From: JADKCL01 sp046329055
GTDB lineage: Bacteria; Bacteroidota; Bacteroidia; J057; JADKCL01
Length of the DNA stretch: 64,000 nt
Reading direction: 5' to 3'
Assembly (NCBI GenBank): GCA_046329055.1
Contig: JAXLVK010000006.1
Span: 36,479 to 100,478 of the forward strand
Shown here in pieces: positions 35,059-44,545 of the stretch. Below the pieces are notes generated by a model. That model was not told the origin of the DNA. It saw only the letters and a program-made list of their open reading frames with translations, and made no database searches. The stretch's first letter is position 1; every line of letters begins with the position of its first letter. Both the position numbers and the translations under genes were made by a program.

Positions 35059-35535
35059 ATGAGCAACGAGGAATGGATGCAAGTGGCCATCGACTTGGCA
35101 GTGGCAGGGGTGAGCAGCGGCGAAGGCGGCCCATTTGGAGCGATTGTGGTCCGGGACGGTGAAATCGTGGGCCGTGGCAACAACCGCGTCACCACCACCA
35201 ACGACCCCACCGCTCACGCGGAGGTCGTCGCGATCCGAGATGCTTGCAAGAACCTCGGAACCTTCCAACTCACTGGCTGCGTGGTCTATACCTCCTGCGA
35301 ACCCTGCCCCATGTGCCTCGGTGCGATCTATTGGGCGAGGCCGGACCGTGTGTATTATGCCTGCACCCAAGCCGATGCCGCTGCCTCCGGATTTGATGAC
35401 CAGTTCATCTACGATGAGATCGGCATGCCTTACGCGGAGCGCAAGATTCCCTTCCTGCCGCTCGGACGCGAAGATGGCAAGCGGGCGTTCCAGGTTTGGG
35501 ACAACAAGGGAGATCGGGTTGGTCACTGTGAATAA
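35059..35535 (+). CDS. guaD: Guanine deaminase, cytidine-deaminase-fold (GuaD type)
   Basis: 158 residues. Zinc site: His53 and Glu55 in TAHAEVVAI, and Cys83 and Cys86 in SCEPCPMCLGAI. The C-terminal part GFDDQFIYDEIGMP and the length match the small domain-swapped guanine deaminases of the B. subtilis type rather than tRNA adenosine deaminase TadA. It turns guanine into xanthine, the substrate of the divergent xdhAB. Divergent layout with the urate operon supports the purine role. Confidence 0.88.
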   Translation: MSNEEWMQVAIDLAVAGVSSGEGGPFGAIVVRDGEIVGRGNNRVTTTNDPTAHAEVVAIRDACKNLGTFQLTGCVVYTSCEPCPMCLGAIYWARPDRVYYACTQADAAASGFDDQFIYDEIGMPYAERKIPFLPLGREDGKRAFQVWDNKGDRVGHCE

Positions 35536-35657
35536 TGGATTGACGGATGGCTGTTCCCTCTCTTTAGTGCGGACATTTGGATCTGCGTTATGCACCGTGC
35601 AATCTGAAAGGCGGATGCTTGTTCAAAGGCTTGGAATGGTGTAGATCGGGCTACCTC

Positions 35658-35689
35658 AAAAAAATGCAGGGAACCGCTCGGCTCCCTGC
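35658..35689 (-). terminator. Intrinsic terminator of the beta-propeller pseudogene
   Basis: On the minus strand GCAGGGA (complement of 35683-35689) pairs with TCCCTGC (complement of 35666-35672), with an inner CCG/CGG pairing, followed by ATTTTTTT. It stands 20 bp after the end of the pseudogene and is convergent to guaD. Confidence 0.7.
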
Positions 35690-35709
35690 GAAAATGATGA
35701 GGTGATTTC

Positions 35710-37705
35710 TTACGGCGGTGTTACTTGGCTGAGCGGGAGATGCCATCCGGCGTATGCGTCGTATTGGCTGGCGACCGATGCCGTTGATCATGGTTGCATA
35801 GACGCCTAGGCTATCGGCAAATGCTGCCACACCGGACAGGTCCCCAGCATTTCGGCGATAGTCTTCGAGAACGTGCCACTCTTCACGGTTGCCGGGCGAT
35901 GGTTCTGATTCAGACGATACTGTTGCCCTTGACAATGCCGAATGCGTAGGTGCCGATCCCATTGGGTGTGAGGCCGCGGATTGATTTTGATAGTGCTGGT
36001 GTCACGGCGTACTGAGGTAGCCGCAGGCCAGATCGGCAGGATTGCCGTCCAAGGTGGGCAGGTCAAGATGACTTTGCAGGGCTGATTGTTGATGAGGAGC
36101 GCATTTGCGCCGGTCACCGTGCTGACCAGGGTATGGGCTGCATTGTAAAACTCACCCGGAGATTTGTGCAACCCGTGGCTCACCGTGGTGCTGTCAAGCA
36201 GGCAACCCAGGTCACTGTTGTAATAGACTTTGGAAGGATTGTGGACCTTGCCGGCCAGAGCTGTCGGGCACTTGCGCCTCGATGATCTCATAGCGGCCGT
36301 TGGCGGGATTCATGATCAGGTCATTCAGGTTGCCATTCATGGCGTGCCGTCATCAAAACGCGGTAGAAGGCAATCTGCCCGTCCCAGGCGCGGCGATGGT
36401 CCACCATCACGGAAAGTGTGCCTCAAATGGAAGTCCTTCGGGAATTGGAAAGGATGAGCGAGCTGGGTAGGTCGTGTCTGCTTTTGCCCGCGGCGGTGAT
36501 CAGGTTCCACGGCACAAAGCCGATGCCTTTGTAAAGTCCGAGTGCTGCCAGCCGTAAAGAAGTACTCTCACGACCACGGAATCTCCGAATACAGCCCATG
36601 CACCCGGAGCGACCACGGCGACACTGGACGGCCTGGCGACGGTCCCCGTGATGGCCACAGTGACATTGGCAGAGGTGCGGGTGACGTCCACCACCGAGAT
36701 GCGGTTGGCGGGGTCACGTTCGGGGACGAGAAGCCGAGTCTCCTCCGGGTCTGCCCAGGAAAGCATGAATGGCTGCGTGAGTCCCGAGGCGATGGTGATC
36801 TTGGCATTGGTGAGCAGGTCGATGCGGGTGATGGCGCCGGGGCCTTGCTCGCTGACGTAGGCGTAGCCTTGGTCCTTGCTCAGCACCAATCCCACTGCAT
36901 TTTTCAAACCAGTGGCGAGGACGACCTTGGTACCGCCCCCCAGGCTCACCCGGTACAACTTGCCGGGGTTGGCGTATTCCACCACATACATGTTGTTGTT
37001 CAGTTGATCCAGGTGCATCTGGTGCGGTGCTGTGAATCCCGTTGCCACCACAGCTGCAGAGGCACGGTTCGGGGACGTGAGGCTGAGCTTGAGCAGGTTG
37101 CCGCCTCGCTCTGTGACATAGGCAGTTGTTTCATCACTTGCCACCACGATGTCCTCCAATTCCGAATAGCCCGAGCCGATACGGGCGTAGGCCGGATTGA
37201 GCCTCACAGTCACCCACTTGACCACAAGATCCGTTCCGTATTCCTTCACCACGATTTTGCAGTAGTTGCCGAGGTTGGTTTTGACACAGAACACGTCTCC
37301 AGCCACCAGTTTGTTCGCAGCGGTGTTGCTGCCATCGATTGGGGTGTTGGTATAGTCGTAGGTTTGGAGGGATGCCGCGGTTACCGCATTGAAATCGACG
37401 ATGCCCAGATTCACCAGCTTGGCTCCATTTTGCGGAACCATTTTGCGGTTGGTGCCATCGCCTAGGTCCCAGCGGATGTCCCCTGCAAGGGCTGGGACGG
37501 TATTGACTGCCCCGGTTTCGCAATCAAATGACCAATTGCCCTTGATGGTGGCTGTGCCTTGGGAGACGATCGCGTTCAGACTGCGCGTCAGGTCGATCTT
37601 GGAGATGAATCCGCCGTATTCCACGAAGACCAGCTGATTCTTGATTTTGAGGTAGTGCGAACCGATCGCGCCTGCGCATCCGGTTGCGAGTGTTTTGGAT
37701 ACCAT
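35710..37705 (-). pseudogene. NHL/beta-propeller repeat protein gene broken by many frameshifts
   Basis: The first 401 residues are an intact frame (37705 down to 36500): propeller-like repeats such as EDIVVASDETTAYVTERGGNL, MHLDQLNNNMYVVEYANPGKL and LVLSKDQGYAYVSEQGPGAI. After LLYGWQHSDFTK the frame is lost, but sensible pieces continue in other frames: GIGFVPWNLITAAGK, MNGNLNDLIMNPANGRYEII, KVYYNSDLGCLLDSTTVSHG, GLTPNGIGTYAFGIVKGN, LSGVAAFADSLGVYATMING, and the end QYDAYAGWHLPLSQ before the stop at 35710. At least six frame changes are needed. An intrinsic terminator still follows at the right place. It is either a decaying gene or locally poor sequence. The function was probably surface or periplasmic; no clear signal peptide. 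Confidence 0.65.
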
Positions 37706-37827
37706 AATGATAATGAGGGTAAAATGATGATAGAGAAATTGGATACTGAGGTGGTTTTTCAGGCACGGTTCACCCGGGCCACGCGAACGTGGCAACTGGT
37801 AAAGGACCTTTGATCATGAATGCGAGC

Positions 37828-38886
37828 TTATTGCTCGGACCAGAAAACGCCCTTGCAGTTGGGGTTCGTGAGGATGTAGGTGCGTTTCTTGATGCTGTCG
37901 AGGACGACCGTGAGTGGACAGAGGTGATTGTCGAGCGTCGTGTCAATCTGGGCCCCATTCCGCGAGAAGTGGAATACGCCGCCGCATTCCTCGATGCTCA
38001 CCAGATCTGCAAATGAGCAGAGCGTATCGGTGTCCTTGGGAGGATTGGAACAATCCAGCGGCTTGGAGTCGCCAATGGGGGTGAAGTCCATGGGTTGCAC
38101 GGAACGGGTATTGAGTTTTTCGATGCTACCTCCTTGATTTTTCCAGTTGAGGAATGCTAGAGGATGCTCGGCGCGCCCGCGAGAGATTGCTCTTTCAATC
38201 ACACGCGGATCAAGCCACCGATTGTACCTGGACACGAGCGCCATCGGGTCGATCACAGCAGGATCAATGATCAAGATGATCGGCCCACCGTCCTCCTCTG
38301 CAATGAATCCGTTCATGGTGGTTGAGCAAATCGTGAATTGCATCTTGCCGATGCCATCATTGTTCCTGTCCTTGACACGGATGGAGTCGCTGACGTTGTG
38401 AACATCGGTGCAAGGTGTTGCTCCATACGCTGCCACCAAGATGTTGGAGCTTTCATCTCGCATCATCAGGAGGCTTTCCTGCGACGTCAGCCTGAATGGC
38501 TCGCTGTTGAGCCTTGGATCGGATTGGTGTACGAAGGTTAGTTTGTCCCCAGACCAGTCGATTTTGAAGTTGTTGGGGTCGAATTCATAGATGTAGGCAC
38601 TACGCCTGAGGTTGGCAATGAATTGTTCTTTGGTAACCGAGATGCCTCCCAAGTCCAGCCTTGAAAGCGCCTCTGCATCCCGTGCCGACATGGTAATGTT
38701 GTCGTTTTCCCTGCTGACCAATACCCACTGGGTGGTCGAAAGTGGCATGCAGGTTTGGTTGCCTTGTGTGTTCTTGTAACACATTTGGTTGTCCGAGAAT
38801 GAGTACCCTGTGTCGGTGCAACCTGTCAGAACGACGATGGCGCCAAGACAGAGTATTCCGAGGAAGTGACTGATTTTGATCTTCAT
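37828..38886 (-). CDS. Hypothetical lipoprotein
   Basis: 352 residues with a clear lipoprotein signal (MKIKISHFLGILCLGAIVVLTGC). I do not recognise the family. The mature part has eight or more cysteines and the segment RVKDRNNDGIGKMQFTIC, similar to a calcium loop. It has a full promoter 25 bp upstream and stands alone between the propeller pseudogene and a divergent TPR-like gene. Likely anchored in the outer or inner membrane; function unknown. Confidence 0.65.
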   Translation of the reverse strand: MKIKISHFLGILCLGAIVVLTGCTDTGYSFSDNQMCYKNTQGNQTCMPLSTTQWVLVSRENDNITMSARDAEALSRLDLGGISVTKEQFIANLRRSAYIYEFDPNNFKIDWSGDKLTFVHQSDPRLNSEPFRLTSQESLLMMRDESSNILVAAYGATPCTDVHNVSDSIRVKDRNNDGIGKMQFTICSTTMNGFIAEEDGGPIILIIDPAVIDPMALVSRYNRWLDPRVIERAISRGRAEHPLAFLNWKNQGGSIEKLNTRSVQPMDFTPIGDSKPLDCSNPPKDTDTLCSFADLVSIEECGGVFHFSRNGAQIDTTLDNHLCPLTVVLDSIKKRTYILTNPNCKGVFWSEQ

Positions 38887-38910
38887 ACGATTCTAGCGTT
38901 GGATTTTTCC

Positions 38911-38940
38911 CAAAAGTAGTGGTGGTCGATTCGATGTCAA
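38911..38940 (-). promoter_or_regulatory. Promoter of the 352-residue lipoprotein gene
   Basis: Minus strand TTG (38938-38940), exact 19-bp spacer, TACTTTTG (38911-38918): a perfect TTG-N19-TAnnTTTG match, 25 bp before the ATG. Confidence 0.75.
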
Positions 38941-39038
38941 TCGGCGCAATCGGATTTTGTACGGTTCAGAATTCTGCATTTCGTAGTCATTTGAACAAAT
39001 TGAAGTGTAATTTCATTTAAATAATTACTTTTTAGGTC

Positions 39039-40496
39039 ATGAAAAATAATGCCTCGGACGACTTGATCTCGCTCCTGAATTCGCTGACGGGAGCGGAGAG
39101 GCGCTATTTCCGAATCCATGCAAGTCGTTGGGGGCATGATGAAGGACCGACCATGCAGCTCTACGACTTCCTCACTGAATCGGGAAAATGGGACGAGGCG
39201 GCGATAGAGAAGCGATTTGCAGGCATGCCCATTCTGAAACAGCTCAACGTAGCCCGGACGCGGTTGCAGGAAAGCATCCTCCATGCCCTCCGCGATTTCG
39301 ACAATGGCCGCACCTACCAGTTGGAATTTTCCCGCCGCTTGGATGAAATCGATGTCTTGTTCCGGCGGAAACTGTTCTCGGCCTGCCTGCGAGTAGCCAA
39401 GGCGGCACAGCGCAGGGCGCAATCCTTGGAGTTGCCTTTGCAGGAGTTGAGCGTGCTGTCCATGCTGATGCGCCTTCAGCGACAACGGGGTGCCTCGGAC
39501 CACAAGGCAATGGAGGAACTACATGGCAGGCACAAACTCATAGCGAGGCAGATTTCAGCCGAGATGGAATTGATCGAGGTTCATGACCAGATGCTGGCCT
39601 TGCGGAACAGGTCCGGCTCGAACCCTAGCTCAGTCTATTTCGAGGCCGAGGCGCTGCTGCTCACGCCCATCATGCGCTCCGATGTGGCGGCCCTCGCCTT
39701 CGATGCCAAGGTGCTGTATTGGCATATCCTTTCCTACCATGCGGTGATTCGCAGGGACTATGGAGCCTATCACCATTGTCACCAACATCTGGTGGAGGTC
39801 TGGGAATCATTGCCGGACCGGATGCGGCTGGAGGAGGAGCGCGCCTTCAAGACGCTGGCGAACTATGCAGAGAGTGTCGCGATCGCAGACCGGTTGGAGG
39901 ACATGCCCAAGGCGATCGACAAGCTCAAGCGACTGCTCGGTCGGAGTACCATGTTGAAAGGGGCGGAACATGTTCGGATCATGAGCATCGAGTTGGAGTA
40001 CTTCATCAAGGTGGGGCGCAATGATGAAGCCGCAGATTTAGCGAACAAGGTCCGGGAAAAATTGGAGCCGTCTTCCACCAAAATCCCACCTGCCTTGCGC
40101 CTGAGCTTGATTTCCAATGCCTTGGTGTCCTGCTTCTTGGTCGCAAGGTGGACCGCCGTATTGGAATGGGCACAGCAGTTGGAGCTCGAAATCGGGCCAC
40201 CAAGTGGCGAGCAATTGCACGGATTGGCATTGGTGACGCATGCGATCGCACTGTACGAATTGCACCGCCATGAAGAGATGGAGCGGGTACTGAAAGCCCA
40301 TGCCAAGGCTGTGCGGCGTGAGGAATCCATCGGCATCTCACAGGCGATATCGGCGTTATTGACCTGTGAGGACGAGGTGCAGGAGCGGCGGGTGATTCAG
40401 GCATTGTACCAAAATGCCCAAACCGACGATGCCAATTCCGCGCCTGCCTACCTCACACTCGCAGCCACGTGGGCACAGGCGAGGCTGTCACGCTGA
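39039..40496 (+). CDS. Hypothetical helical-repeat (TPR-like) protein
   Basis: 485 residues, cytosolic (no signal or membrane segment). It is almost fully alpha-helical, with repeated 35-40-residue helix pairs and many basic residues in the first third (LTGAERRYFRIHASRW, RRLDEIDVLFRRKLFSACLRVAKAAQRRAQ). The frame is clean and the start MKNNASDDLISLLNSLTGAE looks natural, after an A/T-rich leader. I do not recognise a named family. Neighbours give no hint: a divergent lipoprotein gene and a convergent small membrane protein gene. Confidence 0.6.
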   Translation: MKNNASDDLISLLNSLTGAERRYFRIHASRWGHDEGPTMQLYDFLTESGKWDEAAIEKRFAGMPILKQLNVARTRLQESILHALRDFDNGRTYQLEFSRRLDEIDVLFRRKLFSACLRVAKAAQRRAQSLELPLQELSVLSMLMRLQRQRGASDHKAMEELHGRHKLIARQISAEMELIEVHDQMLALRNRSGSNPSSVYFEAEALLLTPIMRSDVAALAFDAKVLYWHILSYHAVIRRDYGAYHHCHQHLVEVWESLPDRMRLEEERAFKTLANYAESVAIADRLEDMPKAIDKLKRLLGRSTMLKGAEHVRIMSIELEYFIKVGRNDEAADLANKVREKLEPSSTKIPPALRLSLISNALVSCFLVARWTAVLEWAQQLELEIGPPSGEQLHGLALVTHAIALYELHRHEEMERVLKAHAKAVRREESIGISQAISALLTCEDEVQERRVIQALYQNAQTDDANSAPAYLTLAATWAQARLSR

Positions 40497-40539
40497 GAAT
40501 GAACAAGTCGAGGGAATGCCAGGCTGCTTGAGGCAGGCC

Positions 40540-40935
40540 CTACCACAGCAGCAGATACACCAAAATATACGCTCCCACTCCCCACAGGATCTTCGGCAGG
40601 GTCTGTGCAATCCGAGGATCACGCTGCCCCTCGTGCAGTGCCATGTACCAAACCATGTTCACAATCCCGCCAATGAATGGCAGCAAACCGAAAACTGCGA
40701 GCATCCATTGGGGAACCTCCTCGACGTCGATGGCCTGCAATCCGGGTTTCGCGAATGGGCTGGGTTCCTCCTGGCTTTCGGGAGCGAGCGGGTACAATCC
40801 CCGTTCGGTTCCTACCTCGACTGCAATGGCATACGCTTCCTTGCGATAATCGTCAGGATTCCGCAGCACCTCCAACAATCTGGCGTCGCTCATCGCCGCA
40901 TACCTGCCCCGCAAATCGGAAGCTGGCTCGGCCAT
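40540..40935 (-). CDS. Small hypothetical membrane protein
   Basis: 131 residues. The first 80 are soluble (LRGRYAAMSDARLLEVLRNPDDYRKEAYAIAVEVGTERGL), a pattern often seen in short Bacteroidota proteins. Two membrane helices follow (WMLAVFGLLPFIGGIVNMVWYM and ILWGVGAYILVYLLLW). It starts 2 bp after the repeat-protein gene, so the two are probably one transcript driven by the promoter at 41387-41415. Function unknown. Confidence 0.6.
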   Translation of the reverse strand: MAEPASDLRGRYAAMSDARLLEVLRNPDDYRKEAYAIAVEVGTERGLYPLAPESQEEPSPFAKPGLQAIDVEEVPQWMLAVFGLLPFIGGIVNMVWYMALHEGQRDPRIAQTLPKILWGVGAYILVYLLLW

Positions 40936-40937
40936 GC

Positions 40938-41348
40938 TCAGTCAAACTTGAAGAAGAAGAAGACCACGGCTGCCCATTCCTTCTTCACGCCGCTGGCGTG
41001 GCCGATGGTGCTGTAGCTCGAGTTTTGTACGGTGCCGTCGTCCTTGATATGGCCGATGGTGGAGTAGCTGCTGTTTTGTACGGTGCCATCATCCTTCACA
41101 TAGCCCACGGTGCGGTAGCTGTCGTCCTGGATCGCGCCATCGCTCTTGATATGGCCGATGGTACGGTAGCTCGCATCTTGGATGGTGCCATCACTTTTGA
41201 TGTAGCCCTTGGTGGAGTAGCTGCTGTTTTGGATGGTGCCGTCGCTCTTGATATAGCCGGTCGTGGAGTAGCTGGAGTTCGTGATGCTCTGCGCCGACGC
41301 AATGCCGAATGTCAGAAGGGCGACGAGCAGGAAGAGGTACTTTTTCAT
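40938..41348 (-). CDS. Secreted protein of tandem 17-residue repeats
   Basis: 136 residues: a signal peptide (MKKYLFLLVALLTFGIASAQ), then five full copies and one partial copy of a 17-residue unit, consensus SSYSTIGYIKSDGTIQN (residues 25-120), and a short tail ending in a run of Phe. Each repeat probably forms a beta-hairpin step of an elongated or solenoid surface structure. No sorting domain is present, so it is likely periplasmic or released. It is cotranscribed with the small membrane protein that follows after 2 bp and has its own promoter. Confidence 0.72.
   Translation of the reverse strand: MKKYLFLLVALLTFGIASAQSITNSSYSTTGYIKSDGTIQNSSYSTKGYIKSDGTIQDASYRTIGHIKSDGAIQDDSYRTVGYVKDDGTVQNSSYSTIGHIKDDGTVQNSSYSTIGHASGVKKEWAAVVFFFFKFD
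40989..41276 (-). repeat. 51-bp coding tandem repeats (5.6 copies)
   Basis: Each 51-bp copy encodes one 17-residue unit of the secreted repeat protein. Copies differ mainly at silent positions and at Ser/Arg, Ile/Val and Ser/Asp sites, showing selection on the protein after duplication. Copy number could change by recombination without loss of frame. Confidence 0.85.
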
Positions 41349-41386
41349 GTCTGGAAATGAATGATGAATGAATCAGTTGTATGATC

Positions 41387-41415
41387 CAAAGTTAGCCAAA
41401 ATCAATGGATTGCAA
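41387..41415 (-). promoter_or_regulatory. Promoter of the repeat-protein gene pair
   Basis: Minus strand TTG (41413-41415), 18-bp spacer, TAACTTTG (41387-41394), 39 bp before the ATG at 41348. It lies just outside the 3' end of the exporter gene. Confidence 0.65.
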
Positions 41416-41419
41416 AGCG

Positions 41420-43189
41420 TCAAATCCGCGCTTGGTACTTGTGCAGTTCGCTGTAGCGGCCTCCGTGGGCAAGCAGCGTTTCGTGGTTGCCTTGCTCGGC
41501 GATCTGCCCATTTTCGATGACCAGGATCTGGTCTGCGGAGCGGATGGTGCTCAAGCGGTGGGCGATGACGAAAGTGGTCCGGCCCTTCATGAGTTCGGCA
41601 AGGCTCTTTTGGATCATGGCCTCGCTTTCATTGTCCAGGTTGCTCGTCGCCTCGTCCAGGATGATGATGCGCGGGTCGGCAAGAATGGCGCGGGCGATGG
41701 CGATGCGCTGACGTTGACCGCCGCTGAGTTTCACACCCCGCTCACCGATCACGGTGTCCAGCCCTTTCTCGAAGCGATCCGTGAATTCCGTCACATAAGC
41801 TGCCTTGGCGGCGGCGATCAATTGCTCTTCCGTTGAATTCGGGCGGGGGAAGAGGATGTTTTCCCGGATCGATCCCTCGAAGAGGAAATCGTCTTGTAAG
41901 ACCACACCGAGGTGTTGGCGGTAGTCGCTGAGGCGCACCTTGCTCAGGTCGGTATCATCAAGAGTGACCTTGCCTGACTGCGGCGTGAGGAAGGTCGCGG
42001 CAAGCCCGGCGATGGTGGATTTGCCGGAGCCAGATGTCCCAACCAATGCCGTCACACTCCCAGCCGGGGCATCGAAGCTCACCTCATGGACCACTTCCTT
42101 GCCTTCTTCATAAGCGAAGGAGACTTTGTCAAAGCGGATATTGCCCTTGAATTCTCCCAGTTGGATGTTCCGCTCGGCAGGATTGTCCTCGGGTTGCATG
42201 TTCATGATCTCCTCGGTGCGATCCAGCCCCGCGAATGCCTCGGTGAGCTGACTGCCAATGTTGCCCATTTGCACGATGGGGGCGATCATGAATCCCAGGA
42301 ACAGGGTAAAGGACAGGAAGTCCCCTTGGGTCATCTTGTCGTGGATGATGAGCCAACCCGCGACCCCCATGATGCAGACTGATGCCAGCCCCAGCAACAA
42401 GGTGCTGCTGCTCGTCACCAGCGAGGTCGATGTCAGGCTTTGTTTCACATTTTGGAAGAGGCGATCGACCCCATTCTCAAATACTTTGGCCTCCTGTGCC
42501 TCAGCATTGAAACCCTTGATGACGCGGACGCCGTTCAGAGTTTCCGTGAGTCGGCCAGTGACTTCAGCATTGATCACGCCACGGGTGCGGAAGATGGGGC
42601 GTATCTTATTGAAGGCCCGCAAGGCAATGACAGCGAAGATGCTCACCGGAACCAGCACCATCAGCGTCATCATGGGGCTGATCATGATCATGAACACCAG
42701 TGAGGCGATGGAGGTCAGCGTTCCCCCGATCAATTGCACCAAGCCGGTTCCCACGAGGTTGCGCACACCCTCGACATCGCTCATGATCCGCGAGACCAGT
42801 GCCCCGGATTTGGTATTGTCGAAGTAGCTGATGGGCAGGCTGAGGATGTGCCGCTGTACCTTGGCGCGCAGTTGGGAAATGAGGCGTTGGGCCTCCACGC
42901 TCAGGAGATTGGTGAGGAGGAACGAGGTGGCGGCTTGCAAGATCAGCGAAACCACCACCGCGACCAGCATCTTCCAGAGGAGGTCGAGGTCATTGTGGGC
43001 GATCACCTCATCGAGAAAGGTCTTGCTCGACCAAGGAAGCACCAGTCCAGCGGCGCGGCTGATCACGATCAACACCAAGCCCACACCGATGATGCCCCGG
43101 CGTGGCCAGATGAATTCCTTGAAGGCTTCGCGCAGGCCCACTTTGGGCTTCTTTTTCTCTTGGGTAGATTTTTCCTTGGACGAACTCAT
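41420..43189 (-). CDS. MsbA-like ABC exporter (fused membrane and ATPase domains)
   Basis: 589 residues from the ATG at 43187-43189 (MSSSKEKSTQEKKK); an ATG at 43228 gives an unlikely extension. Six membrane helices cover residues about 35-320, followed by the ATPase with Walker A GTSGSGKST (near residue 383), Q-loop VLQDDFLFEGSIRENIL, signature LSGGQRQRIAIARAIL, Walker B IIILDEATSNLD and the switch His in IAHRLSTI. It works as a homodimer. Homologues flip lipid A or export lipids, peptides or drugs; the substrate cannot be told. Single gene. Confidence 0.9.
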   Translation of the reverse strand: MSSSKEKSTQEKKKPKVGLREAFKEFIWPRRGIIGVGLVLIVISRAAGLVLPWSSKTFLDEVIAHNDLDLLWKMLVAVVVSLILQAATSFLLTNLLSVEAQRLISQLRAKVQRHILSLPISYFDNTKSGALVSRIMSDVEGVRNLVGTGLVQLIGGTLTSIASLVFMIMISPMMTLMVLVPVSIFAVIALRAFNKIRPIFRTRGVINAEVTGRLTETLNGVRVIKGFNAEAQEAKVFENGVDRLFQNVKQSLTSTSLVTSSSTLLLGLASVCIMGVAGWLIIHDKMTQGDFLSFTLFLGFMIAPIVQMGNIGSQLTEAFAGLDRTEEIMNMQPEDNPAERNIQLGEFKGNIRFDKVSFAYEEGKEVVHEVSFDAPAGSVTALVGTSGSGKSTIAGLAATFLTPQSGKVTLDDTDLSKVRLSDYRQHLGVVLQDDFLFEGSIRENILFPRPNSTEEQLIAAAKAAYVTEFTDRFEKGLDTVIGERGVKLSGGQRQRIAIARAILADPRIIILDEATSNLDNESEAMIQKSLAELMKGRTTFVIAHRLSTIRSADQILVIENGQIAEQGNHETLLAHGGRYSELHKYQARI

Positions 43190-43302
43190 TGCGGGTGAAT
43201 TGTGGGAGAATGGAAAAGAAACCAGCAAGAGGCCGGAATGTTCTTGGTTTCGGAAAATGAATTCAGAATCGGCTCAGCCTGAGGGGAGAGGAGCAGCCTT
43301 GG

Positions 43303-44457
43303 TCAATCGGTGACGGTGAACGGGCGCCTGAACCGCTCTCCCTTGATGGAGACGAGTTCGAGTACATAAGTTCCGGTCCCATGGGGCAGGTACAATGTCT
43401 GCGGAAGGGACCAAGTTGCGCCCAGTTGGTTGGCAATTGGGAGGGGTTGGCCCAGCATATTGTAAACCCGCACCTCGCTAAAGCGGACATCCGCACGGCC
43501 ATTGATCTCGAGTTTGCCGTGGCTGGGGACCATTTGGACTTGCCAATCCTGGGCCATGTCCGCCACGCCCGTGATGGTGATGGCATTTGGCAGGCAATAG
43601 GTGGTGGTGCCGCAACTGTCGGTGACGGTCAGGCATGGCAGGTAGGTGCCGGGCTGTGAATATGTATGGCTGGGATTGGCATCGACGCTCGTCTGCCCAT
43701 CTCCAAAGTCCCAAACGTAGCCGTGAGGGTTGGCGGTGGTCACGGTGCTGAAAAAGTTCACGCTGAACCCATTGGGTACGGCAACGAAGCTCACTGTTGG
43801 CGGGCCGAAACATGAGATATTGAACGTGTCGCAGAGCATGTACTGGAATTGGGTGCAGGTGCTGTTGTAGTACAATGCGCAGACATAGACTGGCCCCGGC
43901 CCGCTGACGGTGTCCCATCCACTGTATGACTGGAAATGGTCGCCAAGGCTGATGACATTGGGGCCGCTGACTCGGATGTCCCGGTCGCCGCTCGGGTCGG
44001 TGCTGTACGCCGTGACGTTGAAGATGGGCGAGGACGTGGAACTGATCGTGACCCAATAGGAAAGCGGTGGAGTCACATGCTGGCAATCCACTGGCAGGAG
44101 AACCTCCGCAGTGTCGGTACCTTGCGGGCCGTAAGCGATCTGTTGCAGGCGGACGGTGATGCTGTAAGGATTGCTGACGATCAAGGTGAAGCCAGGTGGA
44201 TTTCCCGTCAGCAGGTTGGTCATCATGACCTGGCCCAGGGTGTTGTAGCAGGTGTAGCGCATGCTGTCGATGCTGCCGCTGGCTGTGGACAGCCCCTGCA
44301 ACACGTAATCATACCGTATCTGGAGCAGTTCCACCGTGATGCTGTTGCTGTCAATCCCAGCCACAGGAGCCTGCGCCCGCAGGCGGGAGTCGGGGAACGC
44401 CAAGAGCAAAAGAAGCAAGAGCGGCGCGATGGCCGATGGACGAAAAGCTACACGCAT
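43303..44457 (-). CDS. Secreted PKD-domain protein with T9SS sorting domain
   Basis: 384 residues. Signal peptide (cleavage near RLRAQ), about 200 residues of beta-rich unknown sequence, a PKD domain at about residues 225-300 (VWDFGDGQTSVDANPSHTYSQPGTY, CLTVTDSCG), and a C-terminal sorting domain (VRVYNMLGQPLPI, GTYVLELVS). Exported by T9SS and probably surface-bound; PKD domains usually mediate protein or sugar contacts. No neighbour partner. Confidence 0.78.
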   Translation of the reverse strand: MRVAFRPSAIAPLLLLLLLAFPDSRLRAQAPVAGIDSNSITVELLQIRYDYVLQGLSTASGSIDSMRYTCYNTLGQVMMTNLLTGNPPGFTLIVSNPYSITVRLQQIAYGPQGTDTAEVLLPVDCQHVTPPLSYWVTISSTSSPIFNVTAYSTDPSGDRDIRVSGPNVISLGDHFQSYSGWDTVSGPGPVYVCALYYNSTCTQFQYMLCDTFNISCFGPPTVSFVAVPNGFSVNFFSTVTTANPHGYVWDFGDGQTSVDANPSHTYSQPGTYLPCLTVTDSCGTTTYCLPNAITITGVADMAQDWQVQMVPSHGKLEINGRADVRFSEVRVYNMLGQPLPIANQLGATWSLPQTLYLPHGTGTYVLELVSIKGERFRRPFTVTD

Positions 44458-44545
44458 ACAGAATTCCCAAATAATCTTTCGACTTGAATCTAGAAATCAC
44501 TCGCCAGATTTCCAAATCATTGGGAAGGAGAATCAGAGCTTGTAA

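Noticed and set aside
40989..41276. Regular 51-bp repeats as a possible CRISPR array
   Set aside because: Repeats are contiguous without spacers and code for a 17-residue protein unit after a signal peptide.
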